This document shows positions 41,637 through 49,407 of a stretch of DNA of 64,000 nucleotides, in pieces (within the stretch, counting starts at the first letter, position 1; each line of letters opens with the position of its first letter). The translations under genes and the position numbers were made by a program. Location: assembly GCA_035276765.1 (NCBI GenBank), contig DATELH010000002.1, forward strand, positions 806,001 through 870,000, given 5' to 3'. The notes below the pieces were generated by a model, which saw nothing but the letters and a program-made list of their open reading frames with translations, was not told the origin of the DNA and did no database searches. The stretch is from DATASD01 sp035276765 (lineage in GTDB: Bacteria > Patescibacteriota > Saccharimonadia > Saccharimonadales > UBA4665).

Positions 41637-42623
41637 ATGGATGTATTAACAAAATTGCCCCGGCCTTTTTTTGTGTTGGCACCGATGGACGACGTTACAG
41701 ATACGGTGTTTCGTCAAATGACAGCCGAATGCGCCGCGCCCGACCTGTTTTTTACGGAGTTTGTCAATGTGGACGGCTTGCAAAGCCCCGGCCGCGCAAA
41801 ATTGCTTAACAAGCTACGTTTTGCCGCGAATGAGACACGGCTGGTGGCGCAACTTTGGGGCTTGCAGCCCAAAAATTTCAAAGCCGTAGCTGACCAAATT
41901 GCAAGCGGGGCACTCGCCCGCGAGCTCGGCTTGCCCGAGGGCGTAAACTTTGTTGGCGTTGACCTCAACATGGGTTGCCCGGCCAAAAGCGAAGTGCAAA
42001 ACGGCGCCTGCAGCGCCCTCATCAAAAATCGGCCGCTGGCCAAAGAAATTATCGACGCCACCAAAGACGGCCTTGCTGGCCGCCTGCCGCTCAGCGTCAA
42101 AACCCGCGTTGGTTTTAACGAAGTTGACATGACCTGGATCTCGTTTTTACTCCAGCAAAAGCTGCAAATGCTCACTGTGCACGGCCGCACGCGCAAGGAA
42201 ATGAGTAAAGTGCCGGCGCACTGGAATTTGATTGGCGAGGCACGGGCTTTGCGCGACCGCGTCGGTGCTAAGACACTTATTGTCGGCAACGGCGACGTGC
42301 TCACACGCGAGCAAGGCGAGCGCTTGGCCCGACAATACAAACTTGACGGCATCATGATTGGCCGTGGCGTGTTTCAAGACCCCTTTGTGTTCGCTAAAGA
42401 GAGTCCGTGGCCGGACTATGTCAAAGAACAGCGCGTCGAACTCTACCGTAAACATGTGACTCGTTTTACCGAAACCTGGACCAAAGGCGAGCGCCGCATC
42501 AACACGCTCAACAAATTTTGCAAGGTGTATATTAGCGACTTTGACGGCGCCAAAGAATTGCGTGAGCAACTCATGCAGGCCGAATCCGCGGAAGCGTTGT
42601 TACAATTACTTGAATTAAGCTAG
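41637..42623 (+). CDS. dus: tRNA-dihydrouridine synthase
   Basis: 328 residues. It reduces uridines in tRNA with FMN and NADPH. APMDDVTDTVFRQM is the FMN-binding N-terminus, VGVDLNMGCPAKSEVQNGAC holds the catalytic Cys, LTVHGRTRKEMSKVPAHWNL and IVGNGDVLT the FMN phosphate site, and GIMIGRGVFQDPFVF the C-terminal barrel motif. TATAAT and overlapping AT-rich -10-like elements lie 9-11 nt before the ATG. Confidence 0.95.
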   Translation: MDVLTKLPRPFFVLAPMDDVTDTVFRQMTAECAAPDLFFTEFVNVDGLQSPGRAKLLNKLRFAANETRLVAQLWGLQPKNFKAVADQIASGALARELGLPEGVNFVGVDLNMGCPAKSEVQNGACSALIKNRPLAKEIIDATKDGLAGRLPLSVKTRVGFNEVDMTWISFLLQQKLQMLTVHGRTRKEMSKVPAHWNLIGEARALRDRVGAKTLIVGNGDVLTREQGERLARQYKLDGIMIGRGVFQDPFVFAKESPWPDYVKEQRVELYRKHVTRFTETWTKGERRINTLNKFCKVYISDFDGAKELREQLMQAESAEALLQLLELS

Positions 42624-42675
42624 CGGTTTTTCACCACAGAATGCTATGCTTAACAAGTAAAGGAATTACTTGTCC

Positions 42676-43593
42676 ATGATTGAAGCGAACAACTTGCGGA
42701 AAGCATACAAGAAGAAAGTGGCCGTTGACGACATATCGTTTACGGTCGAAACGGGAAAAGTCACGGGGTTCCTTGGGCCAAACGGTGCCGGTAAGTCCAC
42801 CACCATGCGCCTGATGCTCGGCCTCGACAATGGCGCCGGCAGCACGACATTCGACGGCAAAAAGTTGCACGAATACACGCGGCCATCGCATATGGTCGGC
42901 ATTTTGCTGGAGGCAAAGGCGTTCCATCCAACACGCACGGCGCGCAACCATCTGCGCATTTTGGCGGCAGCGGGCGGGGTGCCGGACTCGCGCGTCGACG
43001 AAGCGCTCGACATTGTAGGCCTCAAAGATGTCGCCAAAAAACGTCCGGGCAAATTCAGTTTGGGCATGAGCCAGCGCCTTGGGATCGCCGCTGCCCTGCT
43101 CGGCCAACCAAAATACCTTATTTTGGACGAACCAGCCAATGGTCTTGACCCCGAGGGTATCGCTTGGCTGCGCCAGTTTTTGAAGGATTACGCCGATAAG
43201 GGCAACGCTGTGTTTGTCTCGAGCCACCTGCTGAGCGAGATGTCGCAAATGGCCGACAACTTGATTGTGATCGGCAAGGGTAAATTGATCGCCAGCTCAT
43301 CAGTTTCCGAAATTCTGGCGGGCAGCAAATCCTCCAGCGTCTTTGTGCGCACCGACAAGCTGGGCCAGCTCGAAGACCTGTTTAAAAAACATGCCTTTAG
43401 CTACGAAAAATCCGACGGTGGCTTTAAAGTGCTCGGTGTGAAAACCGACGAGATCGGCAAACTAGCCTTTGGCGCTGGCTTGCCGGTTTTGGAATTGGCC
43501 AATCACGCCGCCTCGCTCGAAGAAGCATTTCTCGAGCTTACTGAAGGCAGCGAGGAATACCAAGCCCACGCCGAGAAAGGAGCCAAATCATGA
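42676..43593 (+). CDS. ABC exporter ATP-binding subunit (BcrA-like)
   Basis: 305 residues from the ATG at 42676 with AAGGA upstream; a TTG 6 nt earlier is possible. GPNGAGKST is Walker A; the signature is degenerate (FSLGMSQRLG), as in BcrA-type bacitracin exporters; LILDEPANGLDPEG is Walker B and FVSSHLLSEM the switch. The C-terminal 80 residues are the usual BcrA-like extension. Overlaps its permease by 4 nt (ATGA). Likely peptide-antibiotic or lipid export. Confidence 0.93.
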   Translation: MIEANNLRKAYKKKVAVDDISFTVETGKVTGFLGPNGAGKSTTMRLMLGLDNGAGSTTFDGKKLHEYTRPSHMVGILLEAKAFHPTRTARNHLRILAAAGGVPDSRVDEALDIVGLKDVAKKRPGKFSLGMSQRLGIAAALLGQPKYLILDEPANGLDPEGIAWLRQFLKDYADKGNAVFVSSHLLSEMSQMADNLIVIGKGKLIASSSVSEILAGSKSSSVFVRTDKLGQLEDLFKKHAFSYEKSDGGFKVLGVKTDEIGKLAFGAGLPVLELANHAASLEEAFLELTEGSEEYQAHAEKGAKS

Positions 43594-44330
43594 TGCCGGC
43601 AATCAAATCCGAATTCCGCAAGCTGCTGACCACGCGCACCACATATTTTATCTGTGGTTTCGCACTACTTATCAACGCTTTCTTTTCGTTCTGGGTAGAA
43701 GGCTTTAAGGCTGCCGCGACGAGCCTGCACAATCCGCTCAAGTTGGCGAGTGAGGCGACCAGCGCCGTGAGTGCGGTGTCTATCTTTGCGGCTCTTATCG
43801 CCATCTTGCTGTTTGCCAACGAATATCGCTACAACACCATCATGTACACTCTTACGAGCACTAACAGCCGCAGCAAAGTATTGGTTTCCAAGATTTTTGT
43901 GGTGAGCGTGTTCGCACTGCTCTTTACGGTGGTGATGGGTGTGTTTTCGCCGCTGGCTACGAGCCTCGGCATTCATGTAAAAGGCGCGGTGCTGGCGCCG
44001 CAAACCATTCCTTACTGGGATGTGGCTTGGCGCGCGCTGTTCTTTGGCTGGGCGTATGGCATGATCGGCTTGCTATTTGTGGGCCTGATGCGCAACCAGG
44101 TAGCGGCAATTGTGGGCTTGTTCGTGGTGCCAAGCACTGTCGAGACGTTGCTGGGTTTACTCCTGAAAGACAAGGTTGTATACTTGCCGTTTTCAGCGCT
44201 TAGTGCAGTGCTCCAACATCCCGAACGGGGCATGATTTCGTACGGCCACGCCGCGCTGGTGGGTCTTGCATATCTCGTGTTCGGCTGGCTGGTGGCTTGG
44301 GTGTTGTTCCTTCGTCGGGACGCCAACTAA
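43590..44330 (+). CDS. ABC exporter permease subunit
   Basis: 246 residues with six membrane helices (YFICGFALLINAFFSFWV, AVSIFAALIAILLFANEYRY, VLVSKIFVVSVFALLFTVVM and others), the ABC-2/BcrB layout. NEYRYNTIMYTLTSTNSRSK after the second helix is the typical ABC-2 membrane loop. Translationally coupled to the ATPase before it. Confidence 0.9.
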   Translation: MMPAIKSEFRKLLTTRTTYFICGFALLINAFFSFWVEGFKAAATSLHNPLKLASEATSAVSAVSIFAALIAILLFANEYRYNTIMYTLTSTNSRSKVLVSKIFVVSVFALLFTVVMGVFSPLATSLGIHVKGAVLAPQTIPYWDVAWRALFFGWAYGMIGLLFVGLMRNQVAAIVGLFVVPSTVETLLGLLLKDKVVYLPFSALSAVLQHPERGMISYGHAALVGLAYLVFGWLVAWVLFLRRDAN

Positions 44331-44349
44331 CCTAGCTAACGGTACCGGC

Positions 44350-45006
44350 TCAAGCAGCCAGGTTGAGGCTTTCGACCAGGATTTTTAATTCTGTAACTTC
44401 GGCGGTGCCTACCACAACCGAGCCAATGCCAAGCGCGCGCTCCAGTCGGCGGCTCTCGAAAATGATATCAATTTCCTGGTCGATTGCCGCCTCCACGGCT
44501 GTAGCGGTCTCGCCTGGCACGGCCGAAGCCTCGGCCTGTTCCATGAGATGCCAAAAGTGCTTGGCGATATCCGACGCGCACCGTACTCTTTTTTGAATTG
44601 TATCGGTAACTTCGTCGTACATAAAGTCGGCGTTTCTGACCTCAAGCGTTGGGCCTTCACCGATTTGCGAATTCATGTAAATGCCACACAATGCATCTTG
44701 CAAACCCAGGTATTTGGCGGGGTGGTTGTCTGGCAACTTTTGTTCACGAGTGATAATGCGCGCCCGCACGCGGCTGGCGTCTGGAAATTGGCGTGCGCGG
44801 GTAAGCGAGCAAGAAGGATAGCCAGGCTCCTCGATGTCGGTTTTTATGTGGCTGGCATGCGCGAGCAACTGATCTTCGCACAAGGTTAGAAAGAGTTCGG
44901 CGGCGGCGTGGGCATCTTCGGGGGTCACATTTTGAAACTCCGGATTCCTCGAAGGTGTATAAAAAGGGGCTACTCGCTGCTGAGCCGCGCACGGTAATTC
45001 GGACAT
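44350..45006 (-). CDS. Unknown soluble protein next to tRNA duplication
   Basis: 218 residues from the ATG at 45006. A longer frame would read through the duplicated tRNA end, where GSSPLAPT occurs twice as an artefact. Soluble, mixed helix, with PSRNPEFQNVTPEDAHAAAE near the start and RVRARIITREQKLPDNHPAK in the middle. No membrane segment or known motif. A TATTAT -10-like element is 9 nt upstream. Convergent with the ABC permease gene. Confidence 0.7.
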   Translation of the reverse strand: MSELPCAAQQRVAPFYTPSRNPEFQNVTPEDAHAAAELFLTLCEDQLLAHASHIKTDIEEPGYPSCSLTRARQFPDASRVRARIITREQKLPDNHPAKYLGLQDALCGIYMNSQIGEGPTLEVRNADFMYDEVTDTIQKRVRCASDIAKHFWHLMEQAEASAVPGETATAVEAAIDQEIDIIFESRRLERALGIGSVVVGTAEVTELKILVESLNLAA

Positions 45007-45044
45007 TGTGAAGCTATAATACAACGAAACAACAAAAAAGCAAT

Positions 45045-45069
45045 TGGTGGGGGCGAGTGGACTTGAACC
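45045..45069 (-). repeat. 25-bp duplicate of the tRNA 3' end (possible att remnant)
   Basis: These 25 bases are identical to 45117-45141, the 3' end of the CAT-anticodon tRNA (part of the T arm, the acceptor strand and CCA), in direct orientation and 72 bp away. Integrases of phages and islands often duplicate exactly this part of a tRNA. Confidence 0.75.
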
Positions 45070-45071
45070 CA

Positions 45072-45090
45072 GAACGTCCCGGCGGGACGT
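45072..45090. other. Perfect dyad between the tRNA and its duplicate
   Basis: AACGTCCC-GGC-GGGACGTT, an 8-bp inverted repeat with a 3-base centre, lies between the two copies of the tRNA 3' end. No T-run follows on either strand. It could be a recombinase or processing site, or a weak hairpin downstream of the tRNA. Confidence 0.5.
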
Positions 45091-45116
45091 TTCTGTCGGA
45101 TCGGACGGTAAAAATA

Positions 45117-45192
45117 TGGTGGGGGCGAGTGGACTTGAACCACTGACCAATCGGTTATGAGCCGACTGCTCTAACCACTGAGCTACGCCCCC
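45117..45192 (-). tRNA. tRNA with CAT anticodon (Met elongator or Ile2), CCA encoded
   Basis: Full cloverleaf on the minus strand: acceptor GGGGGCG/CGCCCCC, D arm TAGCTCAGTGGTTAGAGCA, anticodon loop CTCATAA closed by TCGG/CCGA, T loop GTTCAAGTC, then A-CCA. The body closely resembles bacterial tRNA-Ile(CAT), which is changed to lysidine, but elongator Met cannot be excluded. On the minus strand TATACT (45218-45223) lies about 25 nt upstream as a -10. Confidence 0.93.
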
Positions 45193-45257
45193 GTACTACA
45201 GTGTTGTAACACCGCTGAGTATAGCAGATTTGTGGAGCAAGTTATACAATAGAAACG

Positions 45258-45716
45258 GTGCAAGAAAAAATCAAACAATATCAAAAAATGATGTACGAGT
45301 ACGCGGGCGACCTGCGCGACGTGCGAGTGGCCGGACTGGTGGTATTTTTGGTGGTGGTTTTGCTTATTAGCTGGAGCGGAATTAAGGTGATCGACACCAA
45401 CTATAGTCTGCAAAAACAGATCACGCAACTGCAACAACAGAACAAGCTGAGCCAGCTCGAAGACAACAATTTGCGCCTGCAAAACCAGTATTTCAACACC
45501 AACCAATATCTCGATATTACGGCGCGTCAGGAATTCGGCCTCGCGGCATCGGGCGAAAAAATGCTCATCGTGCCAACCAACGTGGCCCTCGCGCACACGC
45601 AAAACATCCCGTCGCTTGAACAGCAAACCAAGGCGGCCACCGTGAGTCACCAACCAGCTTACCAACGCAATTTCCAGGCCTGGATGAACTTCTTTTTGCA
45701 CCGTCAAGTCCAGTAA
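45258..45716 (+). CDS. FtsB/DivIC-like septum formation initiator
   Basis: 152 residues. A short cytoplasmic part, one helix (VAGLVVFLVVVLLISWSGIK), then a coiled coil (YSLQKQITQLQQQNKLSQLE, continuing DNNLRLQNQYF) and the family motif ARQEFGLAASGEKMLIVP. The protein probably joins FtsL and FtsQ at the division site. It starts with GTG at 45258; TACAAT (45245-45250) ends 7 nt upstream and no Shine-Dalgarno sequence is present. It lies between the two CAT-anticodon tRNAs. Confidence 0.87.
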   Translation: MQEKIKQYQKMMYEYAGDLRDVRVAGLVVFLVVVLLISWSGIKVIDTNYSLQKQITQLQQQNKLSQLEDNNLRLQNQYFNTNQYLDITARQEFGLAASGEKMLIVPTNVALAHTQNIPSLEQQTKAATVSHQPAYQRNFQAWMNFFLHRQVQ

Positions 45717-45727
45717 ATGCCAGGGGA

Positions 45728-45756
45728 TTGACACAATCACCTCTGTTTGCTATAGT
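45728..45756 (+). promoter_or_regulatory. Strong promoter of tRNA-fMet
   Basis: TTGACA (45728-45733), exactly 17 nt, TATAGT (45751-45756). The tRNA begins 20 nt further on. Confidence 0.85.
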
Positions 45757-45775
45757 TAATCAAGCAAAAAGATAT

Positions 45776-45850
45776 CGCGGGGTGGAGCAGCGGCAGCTCG
45801 CGTGGCTCATAACCACGAGGTCGCAGGTTCGAGTCCTGCCCCCGCAACCA
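45776..45850 (+). tRNA. Initiator tRNA-fMet (CAT), CCA encoded
   Basis: Starts CGCGGGG, with the C1 x A72 mismatch of initiators (acceptor 3' side CCCCGCA), D arm TGGAGCAGCGGCAGCTCG, anticodon stem GTGG/CCAC around CTCATAA, T loop GTTCGAGTC, ends ACCA. Preceded by a consensus promoter and followed by a terminator. Confidence 0.96.
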
Positions 45851-45864
45851 AATGCAACCTTACG

Positions 45865-45892
45865 GCTTCAGAGAAATCTGAGGTCTTTTGTT
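45865..45892 (+). terminator. Intrinsic terminator after tRNA-fMet
   Basis: CTTCAGA-GAAA-TCTGAGG hairpin (45866-45883) with a GNRA loop, then TCTTTTGTTT. Confidence 0.8.
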
Positions 45893-45912
45893 TAGTCTGA
45901 TATAGTTAAGGT

Positions 45913-46131
45913 ATGCGAGCAGCCAAAATTTTCGCCAACAAAAGGTTGATGACGGCATGTGTGGGCGGAGTGCTGAGTCTTTGCCTCTATAAGCTGTATT
46001 TATACATCAACAATAGGGCGCAGCTTGAGGACTCGAACCTTCTCGTTTCTTTCGTGTTTATACTGATCGCTGCAGGATGTATTTATCTATTCTTGGGTCT
46101 CATGTCAATTTTCACTTCTTCCAGAAAATAG
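45913..46131 (+). CDS. Small two-helix membrane protein
   Basis: 72 residues. Helices LMTACVGGVLSLCLYKLYLY and LLVSFVFILIAAGCIYLFLG separated by a short loop. TATAGT (45901-45906) ends 6 nt before the ATG without a Shine-Dalgarno sequence, matching the leaderless pattern. A terminator follows at 46146. Codon use is more AT-rich than in the sugar block. No family recognised. Confidence 0.7.
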   Translation: MRAAKIFANKRLMTACVGGVLSLCLYKLYLYINNRAQLEDSNLLVSFVFILIAAGCIYLFLGLMSIFTSSRK

Positions 46132-46145
46132 GCTTTAGTTACTCT

Positions 46146-46170
46146 AAAGGCCGGTACAGCCTTTTTTATT
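46146..46170 (+). terminator. Intrinsic terminator
   Basis: AAAGGC (46146-46151), loop CGGTACA, GCCTTT (46159-46164) then TTTATTT. Confidence 0.85.
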
Positions 46171-46214
46171 TCCGTGTTGCAAATCGAAGCACGTCAGCAT
46201 AAGCTTAGGGCAAT

Positions 46215-46928
46215 ATGAAAAAAGACAGTGAAAAAGGCTTTAGTTTACTCGAGGGGTTACTCTTCCTTATCGTTGTGATAATCATTGGATTTATCGGCTG
46301 GTATGTATGGCAGGCCAAGCAGAAAACAAGTATATCAATCGGCAGTAAAACTACAGAAAAGTCACCCCCAGTTATTATGAAACAATATGTTAACGACGAA
46401 TACGGATTCAAGTTTGAATATCCTGAAACCTGGAAGCTCGTTGTTAATATGGACGATCTGGGGCGCGGCCACCAGGAGGGTACTATAACTATAACTTCGC
46501 CAAACGACACGCAAGTTTCTTTTAGCCCTAATCTTGGCGGTAAGGGCGGTGATTGTTGGGATGATCGGGCGAATGCGCGAACAACTAGAACTTGCCAGAC
46601 GCTCAATGTGTTGTCGGTTGAGAAACTAGCCTCGAGTAGTAATGAAAAACAAATTTACTTCGACAAAGGTAGCTTCACTGACTCGCTTGAAAGGGGAGGC
46701 AAAACCTTATACTACATTGATATTGAAGGAGGAAGGAGTGTGCACGGAACGGGTTCTCTGCTCGGCCCCATTTTTCTTAGCGACCAAATATCAAATACTA
46801 AGGTCGGATATATTAGTAATAGTGTGACTGGTAAAGATGATGATCAAAACAATACAGAGGCGTTCTTTAACACCCGTGAGGTTAGGGAAGCTACACCTAT
46901 CTTAAAGTCTTTTGAATTGTTAGAGTAG
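46215..46928 (+). CDS. Type IV pilin-like protein with PsbP-like domain
   Basis: 237 residues. The N-terminus KDSEKGFSLLEGLLFLIVVI is a prepilin motif: Gly before the cleavage site, Phe after it, Glu at +5, then a hydrophobic helix. The outer domain starts YVNDEYGFKFEYPETWKLVV, the same PsbP-like motif as the protein at 25566, and has two Cys (CWDDRA, RTCQTL). It may be a minor pilin or a pseudopilin-anchored sensor. No pilus motor gene is in this window. AT-richer than neighbours. Confidence 0.78.
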   Translation: MKKDSEKGFSLLEGLLFLIVVIIIGFIGWYVWQAKQKTSISIGSKTTEKSPPVIMKQYVNDEYGFKFEYPETWKLVVNMDDLGRGHQEGTITITSPNDTQVSFSPNLGGKGGDCWDDRANARTTRTCQTLNVLSVEKLASSSNEKQIYFDKGSFTDSLERGGKTLYYIDIEGGRSVHGTGSLLGPIFLSDQISNTKVGYISNSVTGKDDDQNNTEAFFNTREVREATPILKSFELLE

Positions 46929-46937
46929 TTGCAAACA

Positions 46938-47204
46938 ATGGGCGGATCCTGGGGTACGCTTCTGGAGGCCATGAATTTTATGGATGAAAACAACCTCGGC
47001 CGCCCCATGCAAGTTGGCCAGGCATATCACATTGGACGCATTGGCATGCAAGCGGATCGTCTCGGCATGCGCTCGGTTATTCCCGACGGACTTCCGCGCA
47101 ATTTTGACAGAAGTTCAGCCCAGATATGGACGCGCTCAATGGCACTTTGGGCGCCACGTGAAGTCCTTGGCTCGATGGTTTTACGTAAACAGGGTAAATT
47201 GTAG
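46938..47204 (+). CDS. Doubtful open frame of 88 residues
   Basis: Start ATG at 46938 (or TTG at 46929). It contains NNLGRPMQVGQAYHIGRIGM and reads like coding sequence in codon choice, but there is no clear promoter or ribosome-binding site and no known family. It could be a fragment of an older gene. It follows the pilin-like gene by 9 nt. Confidence 0.35.
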   Translation: MGGSWGTLLEAMNFMDENNLGRPMQVGQAYHIGRIGMQADRLGMRSVIPDGLPRNFDRSSAQIWTRSMALWAPREVLGSMVLRKQGKL

Positions 47205-47328
47205 TTCTCGTCTGTATGCGTTGGCGACCTGGTTCGCATTGTTAGCGGCGAAATATTAAATACGCGCGAATTTGTTGCATATGCTTATTTTGGTCTGCTA
47301 TATTAAGCCTAGTGACATGTTCAGAGCA

Positions 47329-47357
47329 TTGACAAATAAGCATAAGTTGTTTATAAT
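47329..47357 (+). promoter_or_regulatory. Perfect consensus sigma70 promoter
   Basis: TTGACA (47329-47334), 17 nt, TATAAT (47352-47357): both hexamers and the spacing are exact, the best promoter in this window. The predicted start is near 47364. Confidence 0.88.
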
Positions 47358-47417
47358 AAGCAGTGTTGTGATCACAAAACAAACACATTAAAAACTAACA
47401 AAAAGGACGAAAAGCCG

Positions 47418-47510
47418 ATGAGTATTTTCACCAAAAGTGGATTATCATTTGAATTGTCCCCCACAAAGGACAAAAAAATCCTGCGCATCGACAGAGTTTT
47501 GAGCAATTAA
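47418..47510 (+). CDS. Orphan 30-residue peptide behind a perfect promoter
   Basis: ATG at 47418, TAA at 47508-47510. The peptide begins MSIFTKSGLSFELSPTKDKK and ends ILRIDRVLSN. AAGGA lies 12 nt upstream, rather distant. The transcript would run from about 47364 to the terminator at 47551-47575, roughly 210 nt. ATCGACAGA occurs twice at its 3' end (47487 and 47511 regions). It may be a small protein or a regulatory RNA with a reading frame. No family recognised. Confidence 0.5.
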   Translation: MSIFTKSGLSFELSPTKDKKILRIDRVLSN

Positions 47511-47550
47511 ATCGACAGATTTTATACGTTGTTCTAAAGCAGTCAGTTAT

Positions 47551-47575
47551 AAAGCCCCGAGACGTCGGGGCTTTT
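47551..47575. terminator. Bidirectional terminator (small transcript and glmS)
   Basis: AAAGCCCCGA (47551-47560), GACG, TCGGGGCTTTT (47565-47575). It serves the plus-strand small unit and the minus-strand glmS, whose stop is 2 nt away. Confidence 0.92.
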
Positions 47576-47576
47576 G

Positions 47577-49400
47577 CTATTCTACGGTAACGCTTTTGGC
47601 GAGGTTGCGTGGCTGGTCGATGTCGACGTCTTTTTGCTTGGCAACGTAATAGGCGAGGAGTTGCAAGGCAACGTTGTTGACGAGCGGCTGCAATAGGTCG
47701 CTGCCAACGCTCGGCAGTATGACGGCGTCTTTGTCGCCACGGCTTTTGTTTGCAAAGGTAAAGACTTTACCGCCACGCGAACGCACTTCGGCGATGTTGG
47801 CAAGCATTTTGTCGGTAACGCTATCTTCGGTGGCCAAGGCAATGGTTGGCAGGTGTTCATCAACCAGCGCAATGAAGCCGTGCTTGAGTTCGCCCGCGCT
47901 GAGGCCCTCGGCATGTACGTAGGCGATCTCTTTAATTTTAAGTGCGCCTTCGAGCGCGATCGGGTAGTTGTATTGCCGGCCGATGTATAGTAAGTTGCGG
48001 CAATGCGCCAACTGCTTGGCGACTGCTTCGATCTGCGCGCGTTCGTCGAGGACTTTTTGGATGGTGCGCGGCAGGCGTTTGATGGCTTTGATGAGCTCAG
48101 CGGCTTCGCTGTAGTCGAGGTCGTTGCGGCGGCCCAGCAAGCAGGCGTGCATGAGAAGCAACAAGCTTTGCGAAGTGAACGCTTTGGTGGAAGCCACCGA
48201 AATTTCCGGGCCAATGTGGTTGTAAACGCCACCATCGGTCATGCGGGCGATAGTTGAGCCGACGACGTTCACTACACCGGTCACGAGTGCGCCGTGACGC
48301 TTGGCTTCCTCGATGGCGGCGATGGTGTCGGCGGTTTCGCCAGATTGTGACACTGCAATGAGCCACGTGTGTTTGTCGATGACGTTTTTGGTGTAGCGGT
48401 ATTCGGGCGACATAGCGGCCACTGCGGGCACGCCGGCCACGGCGTTAAAATACAGTTCACCCAACTTTGCGGCATAGTACGAGGTGCCCACACCAAGCAG
48501 CACGACATTGCGCACGTGGCGCAAGCGTTTTTCGATGTCGATAAGGCCGCCGAACCGGAAGTCGCCCGCGCTTTCGATGAGCCGTCCCCGGATGGAATCT
48601 TCGATTACGCGCGGTTGTTCCATGATTTCTTTGAGCAAGAAGTGTTCGTAGCCGCCCTTGGTGGCGGTTTCAAAATCCCAGTCGATGGTGGCGATGGTTT
48701 TGACGGTTGGCTTGTTGTCGAGGCTGACGATTTCGTAGTCGTTGCCGCGCACGTCGATGAGTTCGCCGTCTTCAAGATAAATGACTTTTTTGGTGCGTTC
48801 GATGATGGCCGAAACGTCGGAGGCGATGATAATTTCGTCGCGCCCAATGCCGGCTACGAGTGGACTTGCAACCTTGACGCCGATCAGACGGCCGGGTTCG
48901 TCGGCGCACACCACACAGATGGAGAACGCGCCAACCAACAATTTGGCGGCTTGCAGCACAGCTTCGCGCAAGTCGCCTTCGTAAAACGCGCCAATCAGCT
49001 TGGCGATAACTTCCGTGTCGGTCTCGCTGCTAAAAACCATGCCATCGGCCTCCAGTTTTTCTTTGAGCAGCTCGTAGTTTTCGATGATGCCGTTGTGTGT
49101 GACCCAGATTTTGCCGCTTGCGTCTTGGTGTGGGTGTGCGTTCCGCTTGGTGGCCGCGCCGTGCGTCGCCCAGCGAGTGTGTGCGATGCCCACGGTGGTC
49201 GTAAACGGCGCCGGATGCTCGGCAATTACTGCCTCGAGCTCGTGGATTTTGCCCACCGCTTTTTGCACGTATATCGAATCAGCGCCCAGGAGTGCCACGC
49301 CGGCCGAATCATAACCCCGGTACTCGAGCCGCCGCAAGCCGCCAAGCAACGGCTCAAGCGCTGGTTCGTGCTTGCTACTAAACGCTACAATTCCGCACAT
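47577..49400 (-). CDS. glmS: Glutamine--fructose-6-phosphate aminotransferase
   Basis: 607 residues, full length. It makes glucosamine 6-phosphate, the entry to UDP-GlcNAc and peptidoglycan. MCGIVAF gives the catalytic Cys2 of the glutaminase; ThIAHTRWATHG-type residues follow (VGIAHTRWATHGAAT). Two SIS domains begin near residues 290 and 460 (LLGVGTSYYAAKLGELYF and RNLLYIGRQYNYPIALEGAL). The C-terminus DIDQPRNLAKSVTVE is diagnostic. AGGTGA precedes the ATG. No glmS ribozyme-like leader is seen because it sits directly behind the cupredoxin-like gene. Confidence 0.97.
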   Translation of the reverse strand: MCGIVAFSSKHEPALEPLLGGLRRLEYRGYDSAGVALLGADSIYVQKAVGKIHELEAVIAEHPAPFTTTVGIAHTRWATHGAATKRNAHPHQDASGKIWVTHNGIIENYELLKEKLEADGMVFSSETDTEVIAKLIGAFYEGDLREAVLQAAKLLVGAFSICVVCADEPGRLIGVKVASPLVAGIGRDEIIIASDVSAIIERTKKVIYLEDGELIDVRGNDYEIVSLDNKPTVKTIATIDWDFETATKGGYEHFLLKEIMEQPRVIEDSIRGRLIESAGDFRFGGLIDIEKRLRHVRNVVLLGVGTSYYAAKLGELYFNAVAGVPAVAAMSPEYRYTKNVIDKHTWLIAVSQSGETADTIAAIEEAKRHGALVTGVVNVVGSTIARMTDGGVYNHIGPEISVASTKAFTSQSLLLLMHACLLGRRNDLDYSEAAELIKAIKRLPRTIQKVLDERAQIEAVAKQLAHCRNLLYIGRQYNYPIALEGALKIKEIAYVHAEGLSAGELKHGFIALVDEHLPTIALATEDSVTDKMLANIAEVRSRGGKVFTFANKSRGDKDAVILPSVGSDLLQPLVNNVALQLLAYYVAKQKDVDIDQPRNLAKSVTVE

Positions 49401-49407
49401 AGTTCAC

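Noticed and set aside
45007..45150. N-terminal extension of the protein at 44350
   Set aside because: The added residues are a translation of the duplicated tRNA end (GSSPLAPT twice), so the later ATG at 45006 is used.
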